A stretch of 64,000 nt of DNA from Trema orientale (GCA_002914845.1 JXTC01000179.1:232464-296463), one strand, 5' to 3'; positions 1 to 11,660 are shown, numbered from the stretch's first letter. Program-made: numbers and translations. The notes: a model not told the origin generated them from the sequence alone.

Positions 1-519
1 AAAAAAAAACCCCTCAATTGTTGGTATTACTATTAAGTAATATCCGTATCACATGCATGTACGTTTCCATACCATGAATTATATGTTTCTTTTTTCGGAC
101 TGTATACATACGGTTAATATCTTTTTTCGAATATATTAGCTGTATACAGTGTACATTTAGTTCTACTATATTTGTCTATACCATATTACGCTACAGGGCT
201 ATAAACGTTGTAACTTATAAACATTACTATTAATAAATATACAATGCATACCAAATACTATATATACTTACATTGCCCTCATGATCTACGGAATTGTCTT
301 GGTTTACCACTATAATTAGTGGTTAAAGATAATCTTATTCTGTCGCCTTGGACATTCAAGTCAGTTTTCATCCTGGTGAAGTTTGACGACTCCAGTTCTC
401 AGTCCTTACTCATCAGAAAATTGATTCGAGCAGTTTTAAGACTTGGTTTCTCTTCCAAGATTTTCATTACATCCATAAAATTCCAAGTATATATTTTCAC
501 ACATCTTGTGGAGCTCTCA
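1..519 (+). promoter_or_regulatory. 5' flank of the BCAT gene
   Basis: AT-rich sequence upstream of the first coding ATG at 520. The BCAT reading frame stays open upstream to about 319 with no other ATG, and the would-be extension is rich in Ser, Lys, Arg and Leu. An upstream exon could therefore add a targeting peptide, but no start for one is visible here. No clear TATA box could be assigned. Confidence 0.35.
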
Positions 520-2568
520 ATGGAAACAAATGGCAAGCACACTCCTGTGACTCCTAATGGGTAAGTACAAATCAACAATATGTACAAAGTTATACCTTTG
601 ATTAAAGTCAATAGGTCCAGTATCTGTGTAAATATTCTTGTCACAACATATATAGCTCTCTGATTTGTGCCTAATATTGTACTTGTAGCGGTGAAAAATA
701 TGCAAACATCAACTGGGATGAGCTCGGATTTGGTCTAGTCCAAACTGATTACATGTACATAATGAAGTGTTCCAAAGGTGAGAGCTTTTCTGCTGGGACC
801 CTTACTCGCTATGGAAACATCGAAATAAGTCCAGCGGCCGGAATTTTAAATTATGGACAGGTACAAATATATACATACATTGATTGTAAAAATTTCAAGT
901 ATATATGTCCTATTAGTGTTTGATAGAACGTTCTTTGAAAGTAAAAAAATGACTACATGAGGAGTGATTGAACAGGGATTGTTCGAAGGACTAAAGGCGT
1001 ATAGGAGAGAAGATGGGAAAATCCTGCTGTTTAGGCCAGAACAGAATGCTCTCCGCATGAAGATTGGAGCTGAAAGAATGTGTCTGCAATCACCCTCTGT
1101 TGACCAATTTGTTGAAGCTGTAAAGAAAACGGTTCTTGCAAACAAGCACTGGGTATGTTTCCACAGTTTCTACTTGTAGGGGTCACAAGAAGAAAACAAA
1201 CGAGAACAACTAAATAACAAGTTCCCATATTTACTTATTATAAAGCTAAGTTATTGTTCCAATTTGATCTGGACTCAACTCTAATTTCTGTGTATTTCTA
1301 TTCGAACAAATAAGGTGCCTCCTCCAAGTAAGGGGTCACTCTACCTTAGGCCTTTGCTCTTTGGCAGCGGAGCTCTTTTGGGTCTGGCGCCAGCACCAGA
1401 ATGTACCTTCCTATTATATGCTTCTCCTGTCAACAATTACCAAAAGGTGTTTGATCAACCCAAGCTACATGTCGTTTCATTTTCTAATGACCAATATTGG
1501 ATTGGATTTGTAAATGTCGGGAAATTTGGACTAGTGAGAAGTACATATTCATAATGAGAATTACATAGGCTATCGTTTGCGTCTATTATGATACAGGGTC
1601 TCCTCAACTTGCTTGTTGAGGATAAGGTCCGCCGAGCTACACCAGGTGGAACTGGCGGCGTCAAGTCTGTGGCTAATTATTCACCTGTAAGGATATGTAC
1701 ACATAATAAGTACATAGAAATACAGTACTCTCAAGAATTCTTTAATGTCGGCTATGTGGTTGATTTGGTTACCTAATATGGATATGTATGATTTGGTTAC
1801 GCGTAGGTATGCAAAGTGGTAGGTGAAGCAAGGGCTAAGGAGTTCTCAGATGTCTTATTCTTGGACGCAGCCACTGGAAAAAACATCGAGGAGGTTGCTT
1901 CGTGTAATATTTTTATCGTCAAGGTAGTACTCTACCACATTAGTGATCAATTTTTTTGTTCTTCCTGCAGTTTGTGTGCGTGTACACCAATGTGTTAAAA
2001 GAATTCTTCTGTGTAGGGCAATCTTATCTCAACTCCAGCTTTAAGAAGTGGAACTATTTTGGCCGGAGTCACCCGAAAAAGTGTCATTGAGATTGCTGTT
2101 GATCTTGGTTACCAGGTAATATTTATTAATGAGTCAATAGAAGCCAGAATTGGCATGACCAACTTTGAGAAAATGTTCATGTTCTGATCTTGATCAGGTT
2201 GAGGAACGTACTATTCCAGTGGATGATTTGCTTGAAGCTGATGAAGTTTTCTGCACTGGAACTGCAGTTGTTCTCCAAGCTGTTAATAGCATTACTTATC
2301 AGGGTAAAAGGTATATACAGCAGCACTCTTCCATATTTCTATTTCTTGTACTCATTATAACATTTGATAATGTTCATGGTAAAAAAAAAAGGAATTTCTA
2401 GGTCACATGGGGTCTATATGTATGTAATGTTAAATGATCTCAATATACAGGATTGAGTACAAACCAAAGGCAGAACCAGCTGTTTCACTGAAACTCCATT
2501 CAATTTTAACTGGAATTCAAACCGGACGTATCGAGGACAAGAAGGGATGGACCGTATTATTAGACTAA
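520..2568 (+). CDS. BCAT: Branched-chain amino acid aminotransferase (BCAT)
   Basis: PLP-dependent class IV aminotransferase that interconverts Leu, Ile and Val with their 2-oxo acids. Nine exons: 520-560, 689-860, 976-1152, 1315-1446, 1597-1686, 1807-1923, 2017-2115, 2198-2310 and 2451-2568. All introns are GT-AG and the product is 352 aa. Seen: the [14 protein letters not shown] block (about residues 68-81), [11 protein letters not shown], the RPLLFGSG block, the PLP-lysine motif GGVKSVANY with Lys197, [11 protein letters not shown], and the C-terminal WTVLLD. The first ATG at 520 gives a protein as short as cytosolic BCAT isoforms such as Arabidopsis BCAT4, with no transit peptide. The upstream frame is open without an ATG, so an organelle-targeted form from an upstream exon is not excluded. 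The family call is firm; substrate preference and compartment are inferred. Confidence 0.93.
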
Positions 2569-3784
2569 GCTTGTTCCTGAACCCGAACACGGCATTCGTG
2601 CTTAAATTAATTTCAACCAATGTCAGTTAGAACGTTTTGTCATATTTGAGTTGAATTTGTATCTTTAATTCTATTGAATAATATTTTCAGACATTGTAAG
2701 GTATTTGCCTCAGAGCTAACATAAGGAACCAACTTGTCAAATTAACTAAAAAGAAAAGAACGTTGGGAATTAGATCATGAAAGGTTTAACATTAAAGCAG
2801 AATAGGGCACAAGGTTCAATTAAAAAATAAGCAGACGAAAAGAATGCTAATAATAAGTATTTCAAAGTTCAATGTTGTTTAATTGCTTTAAGAACAAGTT
2901 ACTCTAGCTGTCAGTAGTAATTTCTAAGCATCGGTGCATGCAATCATCTGCTCTGAACTCACTCAAATGTGTTATGTTTAAATATGAAAATAAGACACTT
3001 CAAGAGCCTTAAATAGGTGCTGATTATTTACCAGACATTTAAAATAATATAATTACTGGACCAGTAACAAAAGTTATGAACATGAACTATATAAACAACA
3101 AGAGCAATATTAAAAGAGTTAAAGAAATGAGCCAATGTTTTTTATCACTGTTCACATAATTTCCTTTGAAAATTTTTTTGAAAGTGCTTGAGATCATTAG
3201 GCGTCTGTCTCTCTCTCTTAAGTCTAGAACTAAAACTAGAATAAGAGAAACTCTAGAAAGGAAGCTAAAACTGAGAGAAAAATGAAAAAAATAGGATAAT
3301 AGTTTTCTGAATTCTAAGCATAAATGAGGGTTATATTTAATTAAAACAACGTCTTTACCATAAACCATGGTGATTAGTGATTACAAACGTTTTCTACCGT
3401 TAACCATAGTAGTTAGAAAACATTTTTCAGTCCTCTTATTAATAAAATGATAGATTACAGAAAACGTTTCAAAATAAATGTCCATTATTTTAGAACGTTA
3501 TATTACAAACATTACAGATGTTTTATTACCTATATATAACGGTTTGTAACTCTTGAGGTATAATATGTAACTTTAAATGAAAACTGGCAAATAGTCTTTT
3601 ATTTTTCTTTAACTCATTGGGTGACATTCACGAGTGAAAAGCTATTTTTTTCCCCCAAAAAAGATATGCATTCAATTTGGTCCCTTATTCTTTAGTGGGA
3701 GAGTTCTTCTACCTGAAAGATAAAAAGCTTTGGCACATTACCCCAATGAATGACACATAATAGAATATGCAATAAAAGTTGAGA
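2569..3784. other. Intergenic, 3' flank of BCAT, no gene seen
   Basis: AT-rich sequence with only short, family-less ORFs. A repeated phrase around AACGTTTTCTACCGTTAACCATAG near 3345-3420 is noted but not explained. Confidence 0.5.
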
Positions 3785-4275
3785 AAAAAAATAACCTGAA
3801 GTATATACACTTTCTACAATTTAAATCATGTGTTTTGGTATTTGTAAAACTATATCTTCATATTTTGATTTTCTAAAAATATATACTCACTGCTTATTTT
3901 TTATTGATTTATGGTATTGAAATTCAAAATTGCTCCTCATATCCCTGGTAGTTGGTACTAAACAACAAAATAAATGACAAATTAATCAAAACATTAAGTT
4001 GAAAGAAAATTTAGAAAAAATATTCTTATTAATTTTTTTAATTTCAATTTACTTGTTTTAGCAAATTTTTAGTAAGGTTTGTATCTTTGGAAATAAGAAC
4101 AAGTAAACCCCAATTCAGTTTTAGTGTTAAATGAAAAATAACTGGATAAGTTGTTACTTTATGCGTGGAGAGTACAAATTTTTGAAAATTTAAAATTTAG
4201 AGATATAATTTTGCATAATTCAAAACACATGATTAAAATTGCAGAAAAAATATACTTTAGAATTTTTTTTTTTTT
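3785..4275. repeat. Large imperfect inverted repeat (foldback, MITE-like)
   Basis: About 90 bp near 3800-3890 reappears inverted near 4165-4255 (for example AATCATGTGTTTTGG against CAAAACACATGATT). The similarity runs outward into A-rich (left) and T-rich (right) ends. The arms enclose about 280 bp of non-coding AT-rich sequence. This is the shape of a long-TIR non-autonomous DNA element; no clean target duplication was found, so the ends are approximate. Confidence 0.6.
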
Positions 4276-4278
4276 TTG

Positions 4279-4460
4279 GTATTTAACCTATAAGGAAATA
4301 AAAATATTAGGAGCCTGTCTATACACCGTTTGATGGGAATCTGTGTATAAACAGATTCCCCACAAATTCCCATCAAACGGTGTATAAAGAGGGGTCCTAC
4401 GTAGGGGCGTCCCTATTGTAGCCCTCCCCAAGTATTTAACCTAGTTAGGGAAATAAAATA
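4279..4460. repeat. Overlapping palindromes between imperfect direct repeats
   Basis: Two alternative hairpins share sequence. The outer one has perfect 21-bp arms at 4320-4340 and 4366-4386 (ACCGTTTGATGGGAA and its complement). The inner one has 10-bp arms, GGGAATCTGT and ACAGATTCCC, around GTATAA. The block is bracketed by imperfect direct repeats starting GTATTTAACCT at about 4279 and 4432. It looks like a small inserted foldback element with a decayed duplication of its target. Confidence 0.5.
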
Positions 4461-5328
4461 AAATAAGATGTGACAATATGGCTTGTCAAAGCTAGGATGC
4501 ATGACCACATTCCAAATGAATCCAGAATCTTAACTACAGAACATTATGACTTGCCTGCTCTGCCACAAATGCTTCCAACGTTGACAAGTACTACCTTGGT
4601 CCCAGTCACCTCCTTCAACATGTCTAGATGAATGTTTTCGATAGAATTTGATTGTACCAAATGTCACAATCTATTCTTAACATACTTTACCTACACTTGA
4701 TACACAATGTTGTCTCTCAATCAGTCTTTAGATACAAAGACAAGAAAATAAGAAAATTATCACAGAGAAAATACAAGACGGTTATAGGGCTCTTAGCGAA
4801 ATGGCCATATTTCACACCATTTTAATAAATATCCCTGATTTTTGTTTTATAAAAAAATAGATCACGAATTTTTTAGTTCCAAATGTATGTGTTAACCATA
4901 TCCTGTCTTAAATATACCGTATATGAATAAAATTAAGTTATTACCTCTAATCTACTAAATTTTTTATATACTTAGTCTAATAAACTCGAAAATTTTTGCT
5001 ATAAAAATGGTCGAGAAAAATTTATTACAAAAGTTATAGATTCTAATTCTAACAGACAAAATCAACAAATCAAATCTAGTTAATTCTGTTTTTATTTATT
5101 TATTATTATTATTTTTTATAATCGAATTCAATACGATTGGATTGGTTATTGATTTTCCGAAACGGACTTAGATTGAATAGACTCCATTATTGCTTGTAAA
5201 AATAAGTAGTGCAAACTGATGCAATTCGTACAGTACTTTATATTTTCGAAAGTGACTTTTAGGAAAATACCCATGTTTTTAAACTCCTTGCAAAGTAATC
5301 AGTCTAGAGTCTGGATTACACTCAGATT
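4461..5328. other. Intergenic, nothing recognised
   Basis: AT-rich DNA without a supported reading frame or clear repeat structure. Confidence 0.5.
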
Positions 5329-5713
5329 ATGTTTAGTTCATTAGAATAGAATAGGAATAGGAGTGATAATAGAAATCGTAATTGAATAGAATTGGAATGG
5401 GAATATGAATTATATTCCATTGTTTGGTTGACCTCGTGGAATAGAATGGAATAAGTATTATATTGACCAAAATATCCTTACTTTAAGATATCTTAATTGG
5501 GCAAAAATGAAAATTGAATTTTTAAAAAGATTGACAAAAAGATGGAATCATAATTCTATAGTTTTTTTGATGGAATTATAATTCTATTATTTGATGGAAT
5601 TAAGATTACTATGGAATAAGAATTCTTTAGCCTAAAGTGAAACCAAACAATGGAATAGATTTTTTGTTAGGATGGTCTATTCATTCTAAGATTAATTCCA
5701 TTGAACCAAACAT
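5329..5713. mobile_element. MITE-like element with ATGTTTGGTTCA termini
   Basis: The left end reads ATGTTTAGTTCATTAGAAT, and the inverted right end reads ATGTTTGGTTCAATGGAAT. A second inverted pair lies inside: CCATTGTTTGGTT at about 5418 and AACCAAACAATGG at about 5641. There is no coding capacity and the interior is rich in GGAATAGAATGG-like phrases. No convincing target duplication was found, so the superfamily is open. Confidence 0.55.
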
Positions 5714-5849
5714 GGCCCTAACTATACTTGACTGTGCAATAAGATTATTTTGCAAAAAGTTTTAAAACATAGACTTTTTACTAAAAATAACTTTCAAAAT
5801 GCATATTTGTCTATGTCATTATTTTGCAACTATACTCGACTGTCATTGG

Positions 5850-6555
5850 TAGGGGTGTTCAAAAAAACCGCCAAACCGTGGAAACCGTCCAATCCAATCC
5901 AAACCGCCCAATCCGTGCGATTTTTTTTTTTAAATGGCCTGTTACGAATTAGAAAATATAAAAACCGACTTAGCCGGTTTGGTTTTCGGTTTTAGAAAAA
6001 TTCGGTCGGATTCAAACCGAACCGGCCAATAAGTTTGTATATGTATTTTTTTTTAAATGTATATTAATAGTTAAAAATTTAAGCTTATTCATTCTAATTG
6101 AGTAATGATTTCTCTTAGCTTATTTACGACTATGTTACTTAAGACTCTTATGATATTTTAGACTTTAAGTTTTGTTGTTGTGATATGTTTAAGATTAAAG
6201 ACTTTAAGTTTACTATTCAATTTTGATTAAGTTGTAACTAAAATTTAAGTTTACTATGACTTTCGATTTGGTTATAGCTTTTAACTATGTTATGGTTTCG
6301 TTTTATATTTGGACTTTATATTTTAGATGAAATATGATTTTGATATCAGCTTAGTTGATATTATATTAATTCAAATTTTGTAAGTTTTCAAACCGCGGAA
6401 ACCGCCCAAATCGGTCGCAAAAATGTAGGTGCGGTTTGGCCGGTTTGAATCCACAAACTCAAACTGTACGGATTGGTAAATCGGCCAAACCGCACATTCG
6501 GACTAGTTTCTGGATTGACGATTTAGACCGTCCAAACCGGCCATGAACACCCCTA
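5850..6555. mobile_element. Non-autonomous hAT-superfamily element (706 bp)
   Basis: The terminal inverted repeats are TAGGGGTGTTCA at the left and its exact complement TGAACACCCCTA at the right. An exact 8-bp target duplication GTCATTGG flanks them at 5842-5849 and 6556-6563. An 8-bp duplication with short TIRs is the hAT signature. Both subterminal regions are packed with AAACCG/CGGTTT repeats, as expected of transposase-binding sites in hAT elements. The interior is AT-rich with no transposase, so this is a deletion derivative or MITE-type copy. Confidence 0.88.
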
Positions 6556-6644
6556 GTCATTGGTCTCCTGCCTACGGTCCAAAGGGCTACCAATTAGGTT
6601 CTTTTGGGCTTTTCGACTACAATAATAAAGGAATTGCTACAAGC

Positions 6645-6927
6645 GAGAAATTTAGGTAGATGGCCAAAATTTTAAATTTGGTTAAGTAGATGTCTATTTT
6701 AAAAATTTTATAGCTAAATATCTAGGTAGATATATTTTTACACTTGGTAGATATACCAATTTTAGTTACTGTTCTGAAATGCACTGAGTATATAATTTTT
6801 TATACTTGGTATATCAAATTTTACACTTGGTATATATACATATATACCGGACATTTTGCTATAACTTTTGACAAAAAGACATTTACTGAAATTAGGCCCA
6901 AAATTTGGTCATATTTCTATAAGCCCC
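6645..6927 (+). mobile_element. Mutator-type MITE, copy 1 (about 283 bp)
   Basis: This copy matches, in opposite orientation, the 281-bp element at 55880-56160. Shared blocks include AAATTTAGGTAGATGGCCA at one end, the central TACACTTGGTATAT repeats, and AAATTTGGTCATAT at the other end. Its own target duplication is degraded (GCTACAAGC against TTGCCAAGC), so this copy seems the older one. No coding capacity; the short ORF running through it is chance. Confidence 0.75.
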
Positions 6928-7064
6928 ATTGCCAAGCTTTCTTATCTATAGTATTTTATGATTTATTTTATTATTTTACAACGGTTCTTTTTTGTTTTAT
7001 AATTAATTTATAAAGTGAAACACACATTAGATAGCTTATGCAAATTTTTATACAGACAACAGGT

Positions 7065-7096
7065 CACGTGCCTTAGGCACGTGCAATTACACTAAT
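7065..7096 (+). mobile_element. Possible Helitron 3' terminus
   Basis: A perfect 8-bp stem (CACGTGCC / GGCACGTG, 3-nt loop TTA) at 7065-7083 is followed 8 nt later by CTAA and then T. Helitron 3' ends have a short GC-rich hairpin just before CTRR, inserted in front of a T. No 5' TC end or helicase was identified, so the element length is unknown. The stem also contains two G-box (CACGTG) cores and could simply be a regulatory palindrome. Confidence 0.4.
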
Positions 7097-8185
7097 ATAT
7101 TTATTTTTTTGTAAGGGATAGTTTCTTTTTTTTTTTTTTTGAAAATGTGTAAGGGACAGTTTCATGTTTGAGTTTACTTTATGTTAAATTTAATTTGGTC
7201 CCAGGTTTTAGGGATGTGTACGTGAGTTTAGGGGGGTCAGGGATTCAAGCCTTAGTAATAGTGTATGTGTAATATTTTCTTTTAAATTTATAGTAAATGG
7301 TGGTCATTAGTTAAATCCTATTTTCAAAAAAAAATATTAAATTTAATTATAAAAAAATAAAATAAAATCGAGACGATGGCCCTAGATCTTAATATTTTGT
7401 CATTTCTCCATATGCAAACGAGTGTATGGAGAGAAAGAAGGTCTGCCCACAAAACCAAAATTATGGCAATTATGTCATTCGCCAGTTAACAGCACCATTG
7501 CACTATTAATTAATCTAATTTTAATATAAATCATGGACGACGATGACACATTATGTAGATGTAAAACGACAAGAAAATGAGTATGACGCGGACACTATAA
7601 CTAAACTGTCTTGCCATTGGGACCGCATATTCGGATACAACAGACAATATACTCTCCACAGCTGAAAACCCACGAATTGCCTCCACGTGTCACTGTTGAA
7701 CTTAGTTTCTTTGACCGCACCGTAAAAAGTCAACATTTTCGCACACGACAAACAAGTAAAATTACAATTAAGCGTAAAATTACAATTAAGCCAGCGAGGG
7801 ATAATCACGTTGCATGACACGAAAGGCTATCCGTTAGTAATGAATCTAATGATTAATGAAACACATAAAAATGAATAATGAAATTGACCGTAAAGCACTT
7901 AGCAAAGGGTAAATCTTATTAGGTTGCTACAGTTTCACATATTCTGATTTTAATCTTTCGACATAGCTTCAACAGGGCAGAGTCACGATGTTAATTGATC
8001 GGGGGCATAAGACAACAATTTAAACAAAAACAAACTACGAAATATTAGGTTTTAATTTATTGAGCTCACATACATAATACAATTATAATATCATAAGTGC
8101 TATTTAATTAAGTAAGCTCTAAAGACATTAATGTGGGTATGACTTTTGTAATATGTAGAGACTTAATACTAGTCCCATTAAAGAC
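7097..8185. other. Intergenic, no gene; weak SINE-like phrase
   Basis: Mostly AT-rich. Near 7228-7265 a GGGATTCAAGCC phrase resembles a pol III B box of the kind found in plant tRNA-derived SINEs, but no matching A box was placed. Short ORFs at 7551-7820 on both strands lack family features. Confidence 0.35.
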
Positions 8186-9235
8186 AGAGCCAGAATGGTA
8201 CTAGGTTTTTTTATAGAAATCTAGATCTATAGTGTTAAAAAATGGAAAAAAAAATTCTGGATAAGCTGATTTTTTGGAAAAGTCCAAAATTAATATAGAA
8301 AAATATCACATTTGAAAAATTTTTAGAAAATATCACTTTTAATAGCTATTTGGAAACGTGTCACTTTTTCTTCAAAATCAGTATTTTTCAGTGGTACTCG
8401 AGGTAACCAATTGTGTTACTTTGAGTAACTAATCTAGTTACTTGAAGTAACCAACCAAGTTACTTCAAGTATCTCACCAATTAATAAAAAATGGTATTAT
8501 TCTAATTAAATTTGAGATTTTTCAAACAATTTCAAAAGCTATAATTTTCAATTTTTTAAAGTTACCATAAAAAATCTAATTTCCTTAATTGTAATTGAGG
8601 GGGGCGTGAAGCAAAACTTGTAAATAAGATGTAAATAAATAAATATAAATATATATATATATATATATGGTATTACCTTGTAACAAATTTTTATGTATAA
8701 AATATATTACGACTAACGAATTTTCATACTCTGAAAATAACTTAAATCAATCTCATTATTAATACCAAAAATTTCTTAAACTGAAATTGATATGTGAGTT
8801 TTGGTTTTAACTGAAATGTATAGATTCTGTTTTCAAGGTCCATTATTATAAGCTAAAACCAATTTCTTAAATTTGATAAATATGGGTTGGCCTTTGATTT
8901 GAGACAATATGAACATAAGAATGTTAGGTTGAGTGGAACTTTGGTGTTTATAGCAAAATTGTCTCAACAAAAAACAATTATAAAACTAATATGCTTAATT
9001 AAACCTCCTACCTATGGATTTATCACAATAAATATTTAGATGTTATGTCTTAAAACTTTAAGAGCTTATAAATGCATGTGTATAAATTTGAGATTTTAGG
9101 GGGAGCAATGTCTATATATTCAAAATATTAGAAAAAGGTAAACAACTTTTAATCTAATTTACTTAACAAATTGAATTAAGACAAAAATTGAGGGGGTTGC
9201 ATTTGTCCCTCACCATATAGTAGCTCTGCTCAAGT
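8186..9235. repeat. Degraded repeat region, possible DNA-transposon relic
   Basis: The ends are weakly inverted: GACAGAGCCAGAATGGT on the left, and a right end that reads GCAGAGCTACTATATGGTG on the other strand. Inside are AAAAATATCAC-type phrases, a 22-bp tandem array and an AT microsatellite near 8645-8670. No transposase is seen. Treat it as a repeat of unknown class. Confidence 0.3.
8403..8468. repeat. 22-bp tandem repeat, three units
   Basis: Three consecutive 22-bp units start at 8403, 8425 and 8447, each beginning GTAAC and carrying GTTACTT. A fourth start (GTATCTCACC) follows at 8469. Each unit is partly palindromic (GTAAC...GTTAC). It lies inside the degraded repeat region and has no assignable function. 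Confidence 0.75.
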
Positions 9236-10539
9236 CCAAGTATTTGATATAGTATATGAAGAAAACTATAGAGTTTGTGTTTCTCAGGAACAAAGTCATT
9301 TCTAACATGAAAAATGCACAAATATTTCGCTTAAACAAATTTGTAACTATTCTTAACTACACCTAATAAGTTTGCAGGTTCTAAATCATAACATTATAAT
9401 TTCATTATCAGTACCATCAAAAGTTTCTTTAAATGTGTGCAAACTAATTATCATTCATCAACAGTTTTCTTATTTGATTAGGTAATTGATTGTTCATAAT
9501 ATTCATCAATTGGGTAATTGATTTTTCACAACATTCATAACAAAAGACGTTTTCATCGTAGCAGCACCAATAAGTGAAATATGCCAAAGTCAATAATCAA
9601 TATATAGATTATTAGCTTTATCTTGTCATTTCTTACGTGTTGGCTGAAAACAGAAATCGTAGCATTATTCTAAAAGGTATAGCAATTTAATGACTTTTTA
9701 TTATACATAATACAATGTATATTGGGGCACAACATTTAATGTGAGCTTAACAAATGACCTATACTTATTATAAAGAAATGAAAATAATTTGTACAATTTA
9801 GAAGTTGAACTCTCCACTTAATACCTCATTCCTATCCCACTCTACCAACTGAACTAACCCCACGGGCAAGCGCAACTGTTGTTCTTTTTTTTCTTGTTGT
9901 TTTTATTTTTACCCTAATCTAATTACCTTTTCTATAAGCTAATCTAATCAACTTTCTGATATGTATAATATGAAGTATATTAAGAATTTTTCAATATCGG
10001 GATGCTTGTTTCCTTTTTATTTTTACTTTTACTTATAAAGGATACATATTTAGGACACGACACTTTTTCTTTTATTTATTTATTTTTTCTAATCCAATTA
10101 ACTTTTTAATATATACTATTTCTAATATTATTAAATTTTTTTATAAGCTAATATAATTAACTTTTGAATATATATAATGCACAAGATATACATAAGCTTT
10201 TTGCAATATCAGAATACTTTTTTTTTTTCCTGAAACAATATCACGACACTTGTTTCTTTTTTCTTTTTATTTTCTAGTCTGATAAAATTTCTAATATAGA
10301 GTACGAATTTTCACAATGGCTGTATACTTAGAAAGATAATGTCAGTCAAATTATGAAGGTAATACTTTGTATTTGTTTTTTGTTTTTTTAATTTGTGAAT
10401 CTAATAAACTAACAAAAGTAAAGTTACAAAAAAAAAAAAAAAAGAAAAAAAAAGAGTTGAAAGGGGCATTTAGCCCTAGACACAATGTGGCTCCCTTCAT
10501 GTCCATTGCATATTAGAGAGGTTAAGTGGTATGATTTTA
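9236..10539. other. Intergenic, nothing recognised
   Basis: AT-rich DNA with homopolymer runs (notably an A-run near 10428-10455). No reading frame with family features on either strand. Confidence 0.5.
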
Positions 10540-10707
10540 GAGTAATGATTGGGACACAAAAAATTTACACAAAGAACTTACACTAATAATGTGTCATTCA
10601 TTTCAACTACTATTTTATTTAAAGTGGGACCGCATCATTTAAAATTTAATAGTTGAAATAGAAGTCACATCATGTGGTGTAAATTTTTGATATCCCTAGC
10701 ATTATTC
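10540..10707. mobile_element. Mutator-type MITE (168 bp) with 9-bp target duplication
   Basis: The inverted ends span about 31 bp: the left begins GAGTAATGATTGGGACAC, and the right, read on the other strand, begins GAATAATGCTAGGGATATC. Both run on to AATTTACAC. An exact 9-bp duplication ATGATTTTA flanks the element at 10531-10539 and 10708-10716. A 9-bp duplication points to a Mutator-like transposase as the mobilising enzyme. No coding capacity. Confidence 0.82.
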
Positions 10708-10716
10708 ATGATTTTA

Positions 10717-11660
10717 TGGTGCTATCAGGATTTCATGATAACTACCATCACGATGAAGAGATGTCTCTTATTGAGAAATACGGTGGGTTTTGTAACGTTT
10801 TTATGAGACCCACGTAAGTGGGATGACTCGTATTCATTAGATGGATGTTTTGGATGTCAATTTATTATATTAGCACAAGTGCGCCAAATAATATACAATT
10901 TTACTCTCAAAAATAAATGAAAGTTAGAATAGAGAAAAAGTAAAATCTTGCAATGAAAGTTAGAAAAGAATAGAGAAAAAGTAAAATCTTGCCAAATAAT
11001 ATACTCATTTCCCAAAAAATGATGCAATACTGACAAACTCAATATATAATATTACGTCGTGGGCTTATTATCCAAGTTAGGTCATCTACTGTAATAATAT
11101 GATTATTCGAGTTACACGATTAAATCGCAATATTATATGTGCCTACCAGACAAGTGGTCTAATGGTAATGCACTGTGCAGCACAAAATCCCAATTTATTT
11201 TTTATTCTTTATTTTAATTGTTTTTATTTGAAAGGCCAACTTTAATATTCATTAGTTAAATGTCACATTACTTTACCCATACTCTCGCGTATTTATGGTA
11301 ACTTTTTTGGTTGGTCCTTAATATTAAATTTGGTATCCGAGATAGAAATATACCTCGTATTATATACACGTATAAAATCTCTCTCCAAGTGTACTGTGTA
11401 CACCACCACCATCATCGTCATCATCATCCTCTCCTCTATAATGCTCTAAGGGTTTGTCCTTGTCTTTCTCTCTCTCTGACACGAAACCTTTGGTTTGCGA
11501 AATTTAATTAATTAATTAATTAATTTTTTATAACTGGACAGAGAGAGGTGAGCAATGGAGGAGGCGAAGCTCTGGTTCTAGCTCTAGCTTGTCCGAGTGG
11601 AAATTCGGGTCTTGGTGCTGAAGAATTGGGAGGTGAGGAAGAAGCAGAAGGTGGTCGTTA
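10717..11660 (+). promoter_or_regulatory. 5' flank and leader of the DUF21/CBS gene
   Basis: Contains a 50-bp near-duplicate (AAAGTTAGAATAGAGAAAAAG around 10918 and 10962), a CAC/CAT-rich tract at about 11400-11430, a CT-rich tract near 11460-11480 and four TTAA/AATT repeats near 11508-11525. The CT-rich leader type is common just upstream of plant start codons. No convincing TATA box. Confidence 0.35.

Noticed and set aside
319-519. N-terminal targeting extension of BCAT
   Set aside because: The frame is open but starts at GTG with no upstream ATG, so it is mentioned only as a possibility.
6744-7013. 89-codon ORF with repeated Tyr-Thr-Trp-Tyr
   Set aside because: Produced by the TACACTTGGTATAT repeats of the MITE; no gene.
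8403-8478. CRISPR array
   Set aside because: Three contiguous 22-bp units without spacers in a plant genome; a plain minisatellite.
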